The notes under the pieces: generated by a model
The model's input: only the letters and a program-made list of their open reading frames with translations
Told to the model about the DNA's origin: nothing
Databases searched by the model: none
Origin: Bacteroidota bacterium
Lineage (GTDB): Bacteria > Bacteroidota > Bacteroidia > AKYH767-A > 2013-40CM-41-45
Assembly (NCBI GenBank): GCA_016713765.1
Contig: JADJON010000001.1
Location: 930,001 to 994,000, forward strand
Length of the DNA stretch: 64,000 nucleotides
Direction of reading: 5' to 3'
In this document: positions 35,349-44,710 of the stretch, piece after piece
Position numbering within the stretch: position 1 is the first letter of the stretch
How the letters are laid out: the number at the start of each line of letters is the position of its first letter
Made by a program: the position numbers and the translations under genes

Positions 35349-36649
35349 AAGAGCATCTGACGTTTTTCTGGTTTCGCCGCGACCTCCGCCTGCACGATAA
35401 CGCCGGTCTTTACCACGCCTTACGTTCCGGTCTTCCGGTACAGCCGGTGTTCATCTTCGACCGCAACATCCTGGATGCGCTCGAGGACCGTTCGGACCGT
35501 CGGGTTGTTTTCATCCATCAGCAACTGGAACGGCTGCAGAAAGAACTGAAGCAATTGGGCGCGACCCTGCTCGTTGGCTATGGTCGTCCGGCGGATTGCT
35601 GGAAGCGCTGGTCGGAAGAGTATTCGATCCGCAGTGTTTTTACGAATCACGATTACGAGCCCTACGCCACCCGGCGCGACAGCGAGCTCAGGCAGTTCTT
35701 CGACGAACGCGGGATCAGCTTTCACACCTTCAAGGACCAGGTGATCTTTGAAAAATCGGAAGTGATGAAAGACGACGGATCGCCGTACACGGTCTTTACT
35801 CCGTACATGAAGAAATGGCGTTCGCTCATTCGTCCCTTCTTCTTGAAATCCTATCCGACTGAACGCTACACTGCCAATTTCCTGCAACGCGATCCTTTGC
35901 AACTGCCTTCGCTGAAAGAGATGGGTTTTCATGAAGTGGAGTGCGCGTTTCCGGAATCCACCGTATCAACCGATCTCCTGCGTGACTATACGGACAAGCG
36001 CGACATCCCCGGCATTCGTGGTACCTCGCGCCTCAGTGTGCACCTGCGCTTCGGTACGATCAGTATTCGCGACCTCGTTCGAGAAGCATGGTCGGTGAGC
36101 GAGAAATGGGTGAATGAACTCATCTGGCGCGAGTTCTACCAGATGATCCTCTGGCATTTTCCGCATGTCACGGAGCGTTCATTCAAAGCGCAGTATGACC
36201 TGCTCGAATGGAAGAACGACGAGGAACTGTTCAGGGCCTGGTGTGAGGGTCGGACCGGTTATCCGATCGTCGACGCGGGCATGCGCGAGCTCAACGCGAC
36301 CGGCTTCATGCACAACCGGGTGCGCATGATCACGGCGAGTTTCCTGACGAAGTTCCTGCTAATCGACTGGCGATGGGGCGAAGCTTACTTCGCTGCCAAA
36401 CTCCTCGACTTCGAATTGGCCAGCAACAACGGCGGCTGGCAGTGGAGCGCAGGCACCGGTGTCGATGCCGCGCCCTACTTCCGCATCTTCAACATGGACG
36501 AACAGACCCGCAAGTTCGATCCCGACTTTTCCTACATCCGCCGCTGGGTCCCCGAGTTCCAGGAGCTGACCTATCCGCGTCCCATAGTCGATTACAAAAC
36601 GGCGCGTCAGCGATGCCTGGAGTTTTATAAGGTGGGGTTGGAGGGGTAG
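35345..36649 (+). CDS. phrB: Deoxyribodipyrimidine photolyase
   Basis: 434 residues. N-terminal alpha/beta antenna-binding domain (FFWFRRDLRLHDNAGLYHAL), C-terminal helical FAD domain with WREFYQMILWHFP, FRAWCEGRTGYPIVDAGMREL (abridged) and NGGWQWSAGTGVDAAPYFRI. These fit a class I CPD photolyase that repairs UV-made pyrimidine dimers with blue light. It implies exposure to sunlight. Paired by 4-bp overlap with the TIGR01777 gene. Confidence 0.95.
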   Translation: MKEHLTFFWFRRDLRLHDNAGLYHALRSGLPVQPVFIFDRNILDALEDRSDRRVVFIHQQLERLQKELKQLGATLLVGYGRPADCWKRWSEEYSIRSVFTNHDYEPYATRRDSELRQFFDERGISFHTFKDQVIFEKSEVMKDDGSPYTVFTPYMKKWRSLIRPFFLKSYPTERYTANFLQRDPLQLPSLKEMGFHEVECAFPESTVSTDLLRDYTDKRDIPGIRGTSRLSVHLRFGTISIRDLVREAWSVSEKWVNELIWREFYQMILWHFPHVTERSFKAQYDLLEWKNDEELFRAWCEGRTGYPIVDAGMRELNATGFMHNRVRMITASFLTKFLLIDWRWGEAYFAAKLLDFELASNNGGWQWSAGTGVDAAPYFRIFNMDEQTRKFDPDFSYIRRWVPEFQELTYPRPIVDYKTARQRCLEFYKVGLEG

Positions 36650-36701
36650 GTTTTTGCATTTATTAAACGAGAATCTTCTGGCGATCTGATACATTTCGCT
36701 T

Positions 36702-37739
36702 GTGGGAAGTCATTGGAAGTATTGGGACTACCGAGCTTCGGCCGCGTACTTCATTACGATCAATTCGAACAGACGAATTGAATGGTTCGGAAAAAATGAA
36801 GGTGGTTCTATTCGATTCACTCCTGTCGGAGAGATTGCTGAACGATTTTGGAGGGAGATACCCGTGCATTTTCCGAATGTGGCACTTGGGCCATTCGTTG
36901 TAATGCCCGACCATTTGCATGGAATTATCATACTTGGTTCGAATGATTTTTTCAATGGGGATCGTGAAGGAGTTGTCAGTCGAAGAGCCAATATGTTACC
37001 GACTATTCCTGAGGAGTTATGGAAGATTAAAGAAGATCATTCAGTAGGTCGTTTTAGTATACTGGATAGCGGGCCAATCATTAACCCGCCCGGTGGTCGT
37101 TTGATCGAAGGCCCCCTAAATGAGTATTCCATTAACCCTCCCAGTGGACGTTCGATCGAACGTCCACTGGGAGGGTTAATGGAATGCCAGGATAAAACGA
37201 CAGACTCACAATTGACGAATATGGAAATTGATCGAGCTCCTGCTGAACAATTACTACCTCAGCAATTCGATGAATGGATGGCTATGCGATATAAACTCGA
37301 AAAGGGGGTTGAAGCATCATTTCATTCAATTGTCGATCGCACCTATCGGTATTCTCCAGATACTCCCGTAGTTGAAAACCCCTTCTTCGTTCCATATCCT
37401 CTGGTGCAAGGGAGATTAAATCTCGGCAGATTTTATTTTGATCAGGAGACTAGGCTGAACACGCCGCCTTTCATGGATCACTTTTCCGCACGTTCTGAGG
37501 AGGAATTGAATATAGATTTACAGACCAGCTATATGTCGATGATCTCTCCTTTAAAGGGGTCTTTGTCTTTGATCATTCGTCAATACAAAGCAGCCGTTTC
37601 TAAACATGTCCGCCCTTTTTCGCCTTTATTTCGTTGGCAGAAGCGGTTTTTCGTTAAGATCATCACTGATCCGGTTGCCTATGAGAATATCGCACGGTAT
37701 ATACGAGAGAATCCAAGAGTGGCTTCTAAGTCGCGTTGA
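36702..37739 (+). CDS. REP-associated tyrosine transposase (RAYT) with large insert
   Basis: 345 residues, GTG start at 36702 (stop codon upstream at 36687). The Y1-transposase fold signature is clear: AAYFITINSNRR at the N-terminus, the HUH pair H71/H73 in VVMPDHLHGIIIL, and a C-terminal segment with the probable catalytic Y295 (LIIRQYKAAVSK) followed by RWQKRFFVKI and YIRENP. Normal RAYTs are about 150-250 residues; here a region of about 190 residues (80-275) separates HUH and Tyr. This insert carries a 60-bp perfect palindrome and a diverged half copy of it. The gene is visibly AT-richer than its neighbours, which suggests transfer. RAYTs mobilise short palindromic repeats in trans. Confidence 0.85.
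   Translation: MGSHWKYWDYRASAAYFITINSNRRIEWFGKNEGGSIRFTPVGEIAERFWREIPVHFPNVALGPFVVMPDHLHGIIILGSNDFFNGDREGVVSRRANMLPTIPEELWKIKEDHSVGRFSILDSGPIINPPGGRLIEGPLNEYSINPPSGRSIERPLGGLMECQDKTTDSQLTNMEIDRAPAEQLLPQQFDEWMAMRYKLEKGVEASFHSIVDRTYRYSPDTPVVENPFFVPYPLVQGRLNLGRFYFDQETRLNTPPFMDHFSARSEEELNIDLQTSYMSMISPLKGSLSLIIRQYKAAVSKHVRPFSPLFRWQKRFFVKIITDPVAYENIARYIRENPRVASKSR
37080..37185. repeat. Perfect 60-bp palindrome plus diverged half copy inside the RAYT gene
   Basis: 37126-37185 is identical to its reverse complement over all 60 bases, centred on TTCGATCGAA; arms start ATTCCATTAACCCTCCCAGT. A 31-bp copy of part of the left arm (37080-37110) matches with five differences. Both are in frame and encode INPPxGRxIExPL. 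The left flank (T) and right flank (G) mark the end of the symmetry. Confidence 0.95.
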
Positions 37740-37810
37740 TCCTCCGACTTCGTTTTCCTTTAAATGAATTCATTATCTTGTCCATCCCATTCACCACATC
37801 CAGTAATTCG

Positions 37811-39460
37811 ATGAAAAAAACCCTCCTTCTCCTCATCCTTCTGGCTGCAGGCATGACCAGGCCGCTTCAGGCCCAGATCGCCCCCGGCGCCATCGCTCCG
37901 AATATCGTGGCGACCGATATCAATGGCAATAACTGGAACCTCTACGACCTGCTCGATCAGGGTAAGACGGTTTTTCTCGATGTGTTCGCTACCTGGTGCG
38001 GCCCGTGTTGGTCGTATCACAACTCGGGCGCGCTGGATGATTTTTACAATCAGTACGGTCCGGATGGCACCAACGAAATCATGGCGTTCATGATCGAAGG
38101 TGATGGTAGCACGACCATGGCCGACTTGCAAGGCACCGGTGGTAACACCGTAGGCAACTGGATCACCGGTACACCGATGCCGATCATCGACAACAGCGGC
38201 ATCGCATCCGATTACCAGATCCGATACTTCCCGACGATCTTCATGATCTGCCCCGACCGCATCGTGCGTGAAGTGGGCCAGTTGAGCACGGTCGATCTGG
38301 AAGCCGTACGTGCCGAATGTTCGATCGCGACACAGGTCAACGACGCCGGTATCACCAACAGCATGATGTACCTGAACGGTACACCGGCCGGCTGCGGTAA
38401 CCTGAACATCAATTACCGCTTGTGCAACTACGGAACGGATGCACTTACGTCCGCTACCATTACCCTGCGTGACGGTGCAACTACGATCGATACGTACAAC
38501 TGGACGGGTAACCTCGCGACCTACGAATCCATCCCCCTGGCATTCAACGGTGTTAACGGCGTCATGGGCGCCAACACCATTTCGGTCGTCGTGTCGGATC
38601 CGAACGGACAATCCGATGGCAACACGACCAATGATGAGCGCAGCGTGCAATTCACGATCTTCAACTCCGTTGGCGGACCTGCTGTCAGTGAGACATTTGC
38701 CAGTGCAAGCTTCCCGCCCTCCGGCTGGTCGGAGTTGAATGGCGGTGACGTGGCTGGATGGGAATACAGTACTGCCGGTCTGAATGGCGCCGGATCCGCC
38801 AAGATGAATTTCGTGTACTCCCCGGCAGGCGATTTCGACGCGATCGTGATGCCGACCATGGACATGACGGGCTACGACAATGCCGTTCTCACCTTCGATA
38901 TCGCGGCTGCCCGTTATGGCACTTCGAACGACAACCTCAAAGTGAAAGTCTCCTACAACTGCGGCCTGACGTGGACCACCTTGTACAACAAGACCGGGGC
39001 AGCGCTTGCCACCGTGGGTTCGCAAACCTCCATTTTCACACCGACCAATGCGAACCAATGGCGCGCCGAGTCCATTAACCTGAACAACTACCTGACGCGA
39101 CCGGCTTTACTGGTCAAGTTTGAAGCGTTCAGTAATCAGGGAAACAACCTGTATCTCGACAACATCAACATGAGCCTGACCACCGGCCTGAATATAGTTA
39201 ACCGCGCTCTCGATTTCTCCCTGTCGCCGAACCCGGCCCGCTCGCTTGCTATGGTCAACTTCAGTCTGGCTAAGCAGCAGGCCGTACAACTCAGTGTGCT
39301 GGATGCGCAGGGCCGGATCGTCTACGCGTTTGATGAAACCTCCGTGCTTCCTGGCGACCATCAGCTCTTTGTTCCGGTCTCCGGACTGGCAGAAGGTATC
39401 TACCTCGTCCGCCTGCAAGGCGAAGACGGACAGCAGCTTCGCCGCTTGGTCGTAGAATAA
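37811..39460 (+). CDS. Exported thioredoxin-fold protein with T9SS type A domain
   Basis: 549 residues from ATG 37811, chosen for the signal peptide KKTLLLLILLAAGMTRPLQAQ. A thioredoxin/redoxin domain (about 25-175) has the active site C63-G-P-C66 (ATWCGPCWSYH) and the cis-proline region RYFPTIFMI. A CARDB/Ig-like domain (about 200-300), a jelly-roll or MAM-like domain (about 310-460) and a type A C-terminal sorting domain (FSLSPNPARSLAMVNF, GLAEGIYLVRLQG) follow. Likely an extracellular or surface-bound disulphide oxidoreductase; redox direction unknown. Ends at a strong terminator. Confidence 0.93.
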   Translation: MKKTLLLLILLAAGMTRPLQAQIAPGAIAPNIVATDINGNNWNLYDLLDQGKTVFLDVFATWCGPCWSYHNSGALDDFYNQYGPDGTNEIMAFMIEGDGSTTMADLQGTGGNTVGNWITGTPMPIIDNSGIASDYQIRYFPTIFMICPDRIVREVGQLSTVDLEAVRAECSIATQVNDAGITNSMMYLNGTPAGCGNLNINYRLCNYGTDALTSATITLRDGATTIDTYNWTGNLATYESIPLAFNGVNGVMGANTISVVVSDPNGQSDGNTTNDERSVQFTIFNSVGGPAVSETFASASFPPSGWSELNGGDVAGWEYSTAGLNGAGSAKMNFVYSPAGDFDAIVMPTMDMTGYDNAVLTFDIAAARYGTSNDNLKVKVSYNCGLTWTTLYNKTGAALATVGSQTSIFTPTNANQWRAESINLNNYLTRPALLVKFEAFSNQGNNLYLDNINMSLTTGLNIVNRALDFSLSPNPARSLAMVNFSLAKQQAVQLSVLDAQGRIVYAFDETSVLPGDHQLFVPVSGLAEGIYLVRLQGEDGQQLRRLVVE

Positions 39461-39477
39461 TCATCCTGTGGTGGACG

Positions 39478-39516
39478 GAACGCTCCCGGTCTTGTGGTCC
39501 GGGAGCGTTCTTTTTT
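39478..39516 (+). terminator. Rho-independent terminator after the thioredoxin-like gene
   Basis: Stem GAACGCTCCCGG (39478-39489) / CCGGGAGCGTTC (39499-39510) with a T run on the plus strand. Confidence 0.92.
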
Positions 39517-39593
39517 GTAAGAAATCCTGCTGCATTTGGTTGTTAATTCTGCTGCGTATGTAACCCTGTCGGTGTCGTACGTAATAAGAAGGA

Positions 39594-40610
39594 ATGATTA
39601 CCCGTGAACTTGATCTCATCGGCGAATTGACCTCGCCGCTTTTCCGAATTCTGTGGACGCACGATGCCGATGAACCCGCGCGTCGCCAGTTCGAGAACAA
39701 CATCGTGGCGTTTCATATCGGGAAGGGTTATATCCTGACCGTCGCCCACAACCTGCGATCGGAAGCGCCTTTGATCAAGTCGCTGCCGGATGCCGTTTAC
39801 CAGGCGGAGATACGTCCACGTCTGCCGGACTTGCAACGGCAGGTGTTTGAACAACTGTATCCGCTCGATCAAAGCAACGGCCGGCGTTATCCGCGCCTGA
39901 CCGCGGCGAACGATGCGCGAAACATCGGGGAGTTCCTGAGACAGAATAATATCGATACCCGCTGGATCACGCTGATGCGCCAGCAAGTTTGCCGGCCGCA
40001 GCTCATTCTGCAGTTTAAGCATCCGGAATACTTCGGCGATGCGAAACTTGCAGCCGGCTTCAGCCCCACGCGCAGATTTCACGAGCCGGCGATCAACCGA
40101 CATACGTTTCTGGTCGACCTCGAACTAGTCGAAGCATTTTTTCGCGAAGACATCGCGCTTTACCGGATCCTTGATTTGCCGCAAGCGATGCTTGACAAGA
40201 TCCCGTTTGTGGAACCGGACTTCGGCTTGCTCGATGCCTTTCCGTCCGATTTGTATTGTCTTCAAAGTTCCCCGAACAGTGAAGTGGGCCGACTCCTGAA
40301 CCGTGCCGTCGTAGAAGGCTATCTCGAACACTTCGGCATGTTCCCCGACCGTATCGGGGGGCATTATACGTTAGAGGGCATGCGTTACCTGATCAAAGGA
40401 TATTTCCGTTTCGGTTCATCCGGTGCGCCGTACATCCGGAGGAATGAACAGGGCCGCTTCGTTGTCAACGCGATCCAAAGCGAAGCCAGTCCCATCCAGT
40501 TGTCGATCGGCAACGCACGAGAAGGGAATTTCCAATATGTGAACGCGATCGCGTCGCCTTTGTCCGGCATCGAAGAGCAATTGAGGAATCATCTCAACGT
40601 TTCGGCCTGA
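39594..40610 (+). CDS. Putative cytoplasmic trypsin-like serine protease
   Basis: 338 residues with no signal peptide. I infer a chymotrypsin-fold protease from three spaced motifs in the right order: YILTVAHNL (H52, compare TAAHC), EDIALYRI (D186) and GSSGAPYI (S276, compare GDSGGP). The His-Asp spacing is wide (134 residues), so a large insert lies between strands. Absence of a signal sequence suggests action inside the cell, as in effector or regulatory proteases. No partner is adjacent: a terminator lies upstream, and 120 bp separates it from the usher-like gene. It could be inactive or of another fold. Confidence 0.55.
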   Translation: MITRELDLIGELTSPLFRILWTHDADEPARRQFENNIVAFHIGKGYILTVAHNLRSEAPLIKSLPDAVYQAEIRPRLPDLQRQVFEQLYPLDQSNGRRYPRLTAANDARNIGEFLRQNNIDTRWITLMRQQVCRPQLILQFKHPEYFGDAKLAAGFSPTRRFHEPAINRHTFLVDLELVEAFFREDIALYRILDLPQAMLDKIPFVEPDFGLLDAFPSDLYCLQSSPNSEVGRLLNRAVVEGYLEHFGMFPDRIGGHYTLEGMRYLIKGYFRFGSSGAPYIRRNEQGRFVVNAIQSEASPIQLSIGNAREGNFQYVNAIASPLSGIEEQLRNHLNVSA

Positions 40611-40732
40611 TTTCGTTTTGCGAATCCCGCATTCTTTTTCATTTGAGAAAGTGCGCAAGACAATTTTGTAATAAACCTTTCATTTTTACGCTAACCGACA
40701 GCCGGTGCTCCCGTTACCATCTATAAGGAATA

Positions 40733-43684
40733 ATGGACCCGGTTACGCCAATTTTAAGGCAAATTTCAAGGATATTGATCCTTTGGCTACTCATCCTGGT
40801 AGCAGGGGATCGATCCGTCTGTACCGCAGCGAATGTCGGTGTCCAGGCCGCCTTTGTAAAGAACAATACGATCCAGGATGCCAGCGAGGTAGCAGCGAAT
40901 GTCCTGCGGATTGTCAACTACACCAACAAGAAGGTCCGATTCGGTGTCTCGGTTGGATTACCGGCGGGTTGGATCACGCTGGGTAATCGCGATCGCATGA
41001 TCGACTTACCGGCCGGTGACTCCGTCTTTATTCCGGTTCGTGCGATACCCGACCGACAGGCGAAGGGCGGCACCAGCTATGTGTTGTCCGCCATCTTGCG
41101 TTCCGAGCAGGATCAACAGTTCGCGGCCGACAACTGGTACGTAACCATCAAGTCGCATTCCGACTGGCGGGTAAATGTTCCGCAGCGACAGATCTATTTC
41201 ACCAATGGTTCCGACTCGGCCAACTTCAGCGTTCAGATCAGCAACCAGGGAAACTCGGACGAGAGCATCCGATTGGTATTCCTGCCGGATCGCCGGATTC
41301 AGTTACTCGATCCTGTAACGAAACAACCCGCCGCGCTGACGATCACCTGCGATCTTCCCGTAGGGCACGATACCGTTGTGCGGTACGCGGTACGAAAGGT
41401 GACGGAGCAGCGCCGCTCGGCGGGGAAAAAAGACCTGACCGCTGCCGCGGATCCGAACCGGGAGAGCTATCCCGTACAAGTGCTCGCCCGATCAGCCGGA
41501 GGAACCGGCAACCGAAGCTGGAGCGGCAACATCACCTTCGCCCGGGTCGGTAACCGGGTCGCGCAGCATCTTTATTCGGGAAACGCGTTGCCGTTGACCA
41601 TGGAAGTCAACCTGTTCGACGTATTGACGGACGGAACCACGATGTCGCTCGATCTATACGGCAGTACGAACCTGCGCAACAACGCCTTCCTGACGTATCG
41701 CCTCCAAAGCGTCTTTATCACGAACTACCTCAACGAGCAGGCGTTCCTCGGACAGAACCATTACATCGGTTACTTCTCCAACCGGTACACGGTGGAAGCA
41801 GGAGAAGTAAACGGATGGGGAAGGAGTTTGCTGACGGGCCGGGGATTGAAGGCATCGGTGAAGGTGCGGAATGAAACCATTGGGGCTATCTATGTCCGCG
41901 GACCGGGTTTATTCCGCAACAACCCGAACAGCGGATATGGTCTCTATCATCAGCATGCTAAAGGCCCGTTGACCTGGAGCAATTATTTTACGCGGAACGA
42001 GAACCGGCAGTTGAAACTCACCACCAATGCCGCCAACACCTACGCGAGTTACAAGGCCGCACCTGGTCACCAGCTGGGTTTTGGTATGGGCATGTCGTCC
42101 GAGCGGTTCCGTCCGGATACTGCGGAGGGAAGCTTCGGTGCCGGCTACGGTTTCGACGCGAACTACTCGGGTACATACGGTCCGTATGGCTTCTTCGCCA
42201 ACTATAATTACGGTTCTTCCCAATACGCCTTGTATCGCGGCGTCCGCATGTTCAATACGCGGCTTTCCTGGGCGATCTCACAAGACCGGAATCTTTCCCT
42301 GAACACCCAGCATTTCACCCAGCGTCCCGAGTATTTCGTCAACGGCCGGATCATCGATGGGCCGTTCCTGCGGAACCAGCGGTATGAATTGCGTTACGGC
42401 ATCTTCATGCCGAAGGCGATGATCGCCTTCCGGCCACTCTACCAGTTCGACGAGAACCCGCGCATTCGTGTGCGGACAACCGGTATGGGCTTCGACTACA
42501 ATGTGCGGAACAACGAAGCCATGCGTGTTTCGACCAACCTCTTCATGGGGTATGGGTTTGCACCTACGGTCGGACTTGATCCCTTCTTCCTGGCGCGTGC
42601 CGGCGTGTATGCACGTTGGAACACCACCTTCCTCAGCCTGCGTTATTTCTATGGTCCCAACCAGTTGCAGGAACAGATCCGGTTCATCAGCTATCGGATC
42701 AATCCGCAATCGGTATTCCTGACCGGATCGAACGACTATTGGTTCGGCAACGGAAAGTTCGTGCTGACGACCACGGGTAATCTGTTTTACGAAACATTCT
42801 ATAAGCGATTGAACACGCGCATTCGTCCTGAGTTGTTCTATTTCACGAACACCGGATTTCGTTTTTCCATGTATGTCTCCTGGGTGCGAAACGCCCAAGG
42901 TTCCAACCCGGTCTTGAACGAGATCACCGGAGAGGAAACCTTCGAACCCGTTGCCAATGCGGACTTCAACATCGGCTTCGGCGTGAAGAAGCAGCTTGGC
43001 GTTCCCTTGCCGGGTCCGAAATATATTTCCACGAAAGTGATCGTATTCCGCGACATGAACGGCAACCGCCGCCAGGACGGACAGGAAGATGGTGTGGAAA
43101 ACATCCTGGTGACCATCCGGCCCAAGCGCGTGGAGGGTGGTGATACCTTAAGTTACAGCATCGTACACGGGGAGGATTTCATCACGGATAAGAAAGGCGA
43201 AGTGTGGTACGATAACATCACACCCGGAATCTATTACATGCGGATGAGCGCACTCGTCGGACAAGGCGACTGGTTCACCGGCGAGGAACAAGAGGTTGTG
43301 GTGCGGAAAGGCGAACCGGTTTATCTGCCGCTGAACCGGGGCTTGCGTCTGAACGGTAGCATCCTCGTGGATCGCGATAAGTACTCGGGTGGAGGAGAAG
43401 GTACAATGGACCTGTCCCGCATTCGCATCACCGCGATCGATTCGCTGGGTCATACGTACACCTGCCTTTCGGAACGCGACGGAACATTCAATTTGCAATT
43501 GCCGATGGGAAAATATACGCTGACGGCGAACGAAGCCGCGCTCGGAGACGGGTTCCTGTTCCTCCGCAACAAGATCGAGCTGGACCTGACCCGCTATGTG
43601 GAGAACTACAGCGTGACGTTCAATGTCGTAGAACGTAAGAGAAAGGTCGAAATTAAGCGGTTTGGTGGCAGTGAAAAGCGATAA
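40733..43684 (+). CDS. Usher-like outer-membrane protein: beta-sandwich, barrel, beta-sandwich
   Basis: 983 residues. An N-terminal membrane segment/signal (RILILWLLILVAG) precedes two Ig-like domains (about 38-140 and 145-270; VNYTNKKVRFGVSVGLP, NQGNSDESIRL). Residues about 280-750 are rich in alternating aromatic strands (YGPYGFFANYNYGSSQYALY, FRFSMYVSWVRN) as in outer-membrane barrels. The C-terminal part holds an SdrD-B-like domain with a putative calcium loop (FRDMNGNRRQDGQEDGVEN) and a last beta-sandwich. The order mirrors FimD-type ushers (N-domain, barrel, two C-domains), though I see no clear sequence identity to them. The gene heads a four-gene set with a chaperone-like and two subunit-like genes. 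Confidence 0.7.
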   Translation: MDPVTPILRQISRILILWLLILVAGDRSVCTAANVGVQAAFVKNNTIQDASEVAANVLRIVNYTNKKVRFGVSVGLPAGWITLGNRDRMIDLPAGDSVFIPVRAIPDRQAKGGTSYVLSAILRSEQDQQFAADNWYVTIKSHSDWRVNVPQRQIYFTNGSDSANFSVQISNQGNSDESIRLVFLPDRRIQLLDPVTKQPAALTITCDLPVGHDTVVRYAVRKVTEQRRSAGKKDLTAAADPNRESYPVQVLARSAGGTGNRSWSGNITFARVGNRVAQHLYSGNALPLTMEVNLFDVLTDGTTMSLDLYGSTNLRNNAFLTYRLQSVFITNYLNEQAFLGQNHYIGYFSNRYTVEAGEVNGWGRSLLTGRGLKASVKVRNETIGAIYVRGPGLFRNNPNSGYGLYHQHAKGPLTWSNYFTRNENRQLKLTTNAANTYASYKAAPGHQLGFGMGMSSERFRPDTAEGSFGAGYGFDANYSGTYGPYGFFANYNYGSSQYALYRGVRMFNTRLSWAISQDRNLSLNTQHFTQRPEYFVNGRIIDGPFLRNQRYELRYGIFMPKAMIAFRPLYQFDENPRIRVRTTGMGFDYNVRNNEAMRVSTNLFMGYGFAPTVGLDPFFLARAGVYARWNTTFLSLRYFYGPNQLQEQIRFISYRINPQSVFLTGSNDYWFGNGKFVLTTTGNLFYETFYKRLNTRIRPELFYFTNTGFRFSMYVSWVRNAQGSNPVLNEITGEETFEPVANADFNIGFGVKKQLGVPLPGPKYISTKVIVFRDMNGNRRQDGQEDGVENILVTIRPKRVEGGDTLSYSIVHGEDFITDKKGEVWYDNITPGIYYMRMSALVGQGDWFTGEEQEVVVRKGEPVYLPLNRGLRLNGSILVDRDKYSGGGEGTMDLSRIRITAIDSLGHTYTCLSERDGTFNLQLPMGKYTLTANEAALGDGFLFLRNKIELDLTRYVENYSVTFNVVERKRKVEIKRFGGSEKR

Positions 43685-43754
43685 ATGCAGCAACCCGACC
43701 CGTAACCCGGCGTAACACCTTCAGAAAATCCAACCAACCAAACGAATATTCATC

Positions 43755-44576
43755 ATGAAGCTCCGCAGTCTTATTCTCATGCTCCTGGGTTCCTGCCTGA
43801 TGCCTTTATTGGCAGGCGCGCAAAGTGTAAGCATGTCGCCGAGCCGCCTCTATTATAAGGTGGATGTCGGAGCGTACAAGACGCAAACCGTTACCGTCAC
43901 GAACAATTCTTCAGTCCGACAGGCCTTCAACGTTTCGTTCGGTGACTTCGAGCCGGCCGGTTATCAGGGCAAGAGCAAGTTTATGCAAGCCGGTGAGAGC
44001 GAACATTCCTGTTCGGAATGGTTGACCGCTACGCCTTCGTTCTTCGAACTCGATCCGGGTCAATCGCAAAAGGTACAGGTGCTGCTGCAAGTACCGACCT
44101 CGCCCGAAGCGAACAAAGTGAAGTGGGCCGCCATGCGCGTCAAACTCACCAAGGAACGTAAGTCGAACGACATCGCCGACAAGAATGCGATCGGCATGGG
44201 CGTCACTGAAACGTTCCAGTTCGTAGTGCACATCTTCCAGACGCCGCCGACGGTAACGACGAAGAGTGCCGACATCATCGATTTCCGCGAATCAACGACC
44301 GCTCAGGATACGAGCCGGGTCTATTCCATGCGTGTAAAGAATACTGGAGAAGCGATCCTGGATTGCGCCTCTTATATAGAACTGACCAACCTGAGTACCG
44401 GCGAAGAACTGCGCCTGAAGCCTTTGGCTTACACCGTGCTTCCGGGTTCGGAACGCGAAGTGCGTTTTAACATCCCGCGCAACCAGCCCAAAGGACGGTA
44501 TTCCTTAATGGGGGTAGTGGATTATGGAAACCGGGATAACGTTCAGGCTGCAGAAATGGAGATCACGATCGAATAA
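43755..44576 (+). CDS. Periplasmic Ig-fold chaperone-like protein
   Basis: 273 residues. Signal peptide LILMLLGSCLMPLLAGAQ, then two Ig-like domains: residues about 25-150 (VSMSPSRLYYKVDVGAYKTQ, VTVTNNSS, FFELDPGQSQKVQVLLQVP, VKWAAMRVKL) and about 155-270 (YSMRVKNTGEAILDC, ERDVRFNIPR-like, GRYSLMGVVDYG). The first matches the pattern of P-pilus-type chaperones and of DUF916 proteins: S-P-x-R near the start and a basic-hydrophobic strand. It lies 70 bp after the usher-like gene. Role as chaperone for the next two proteins is inference from context. Confidence 0.72.
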   Translation: MKLRSLILMLLGSCLMPLLAGAQSVSMSPSRLYYKVDVGAYKTQTVTVTNNSSVRQAFNVSFGDFEPAGYQGKSKFMQAGESEHSCSEWLTATPSFFELDPGQSQKVQVLLQVPTSPEANKVKWAAMRVKLTKERKSNDIADKNAIGMGVTETFQFVVHIFQTPPTVTTKSADIIDFRESTTAQDTSRVYSMRVKNTGEAILDCASYIELTNLSTGEELRLKPLAYTVLPGSEREVRFNIPRNQPKGRYSLMGVVDYGNRDNVQAAEMEITIE

Positions 44577-44670
44577 TCACCCGGCAGGTCAGGTGGAAAC
44601 TGAAAGGAATCCGCCCCCTGACGATAAATCATCAGGAAAATCATGAAAACAGGAAACACACGCCAACGAC

Positions 44671-44710
44671 CTCCAAATCCTTAGAAATTCAAGAATCCAT
44701 GAATTTGGAG
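44671..44710 (+). other. Hairpin in the leader of the first subunit-like gene
   Basis: CTCCAAA (44671-44677) and ATTCA (44687-44691) can pair with TGAAT (44700-44704) and TTTGGAG (44704-44710), leaving a bulge; a shorter alternative pairing of AAATTCA with TGAATTT also exists. No T run. The 289-base gap 44577-44865 may hold a promoter and control element for the subunit gene. Confidence 0.4.

Noticed and set aside
37760..39058. 432-codon minus-strand frame
   Set aside because: Antisense shadow of the thioredoxin-like gene, which has signal peptide, active site and sorting domain.
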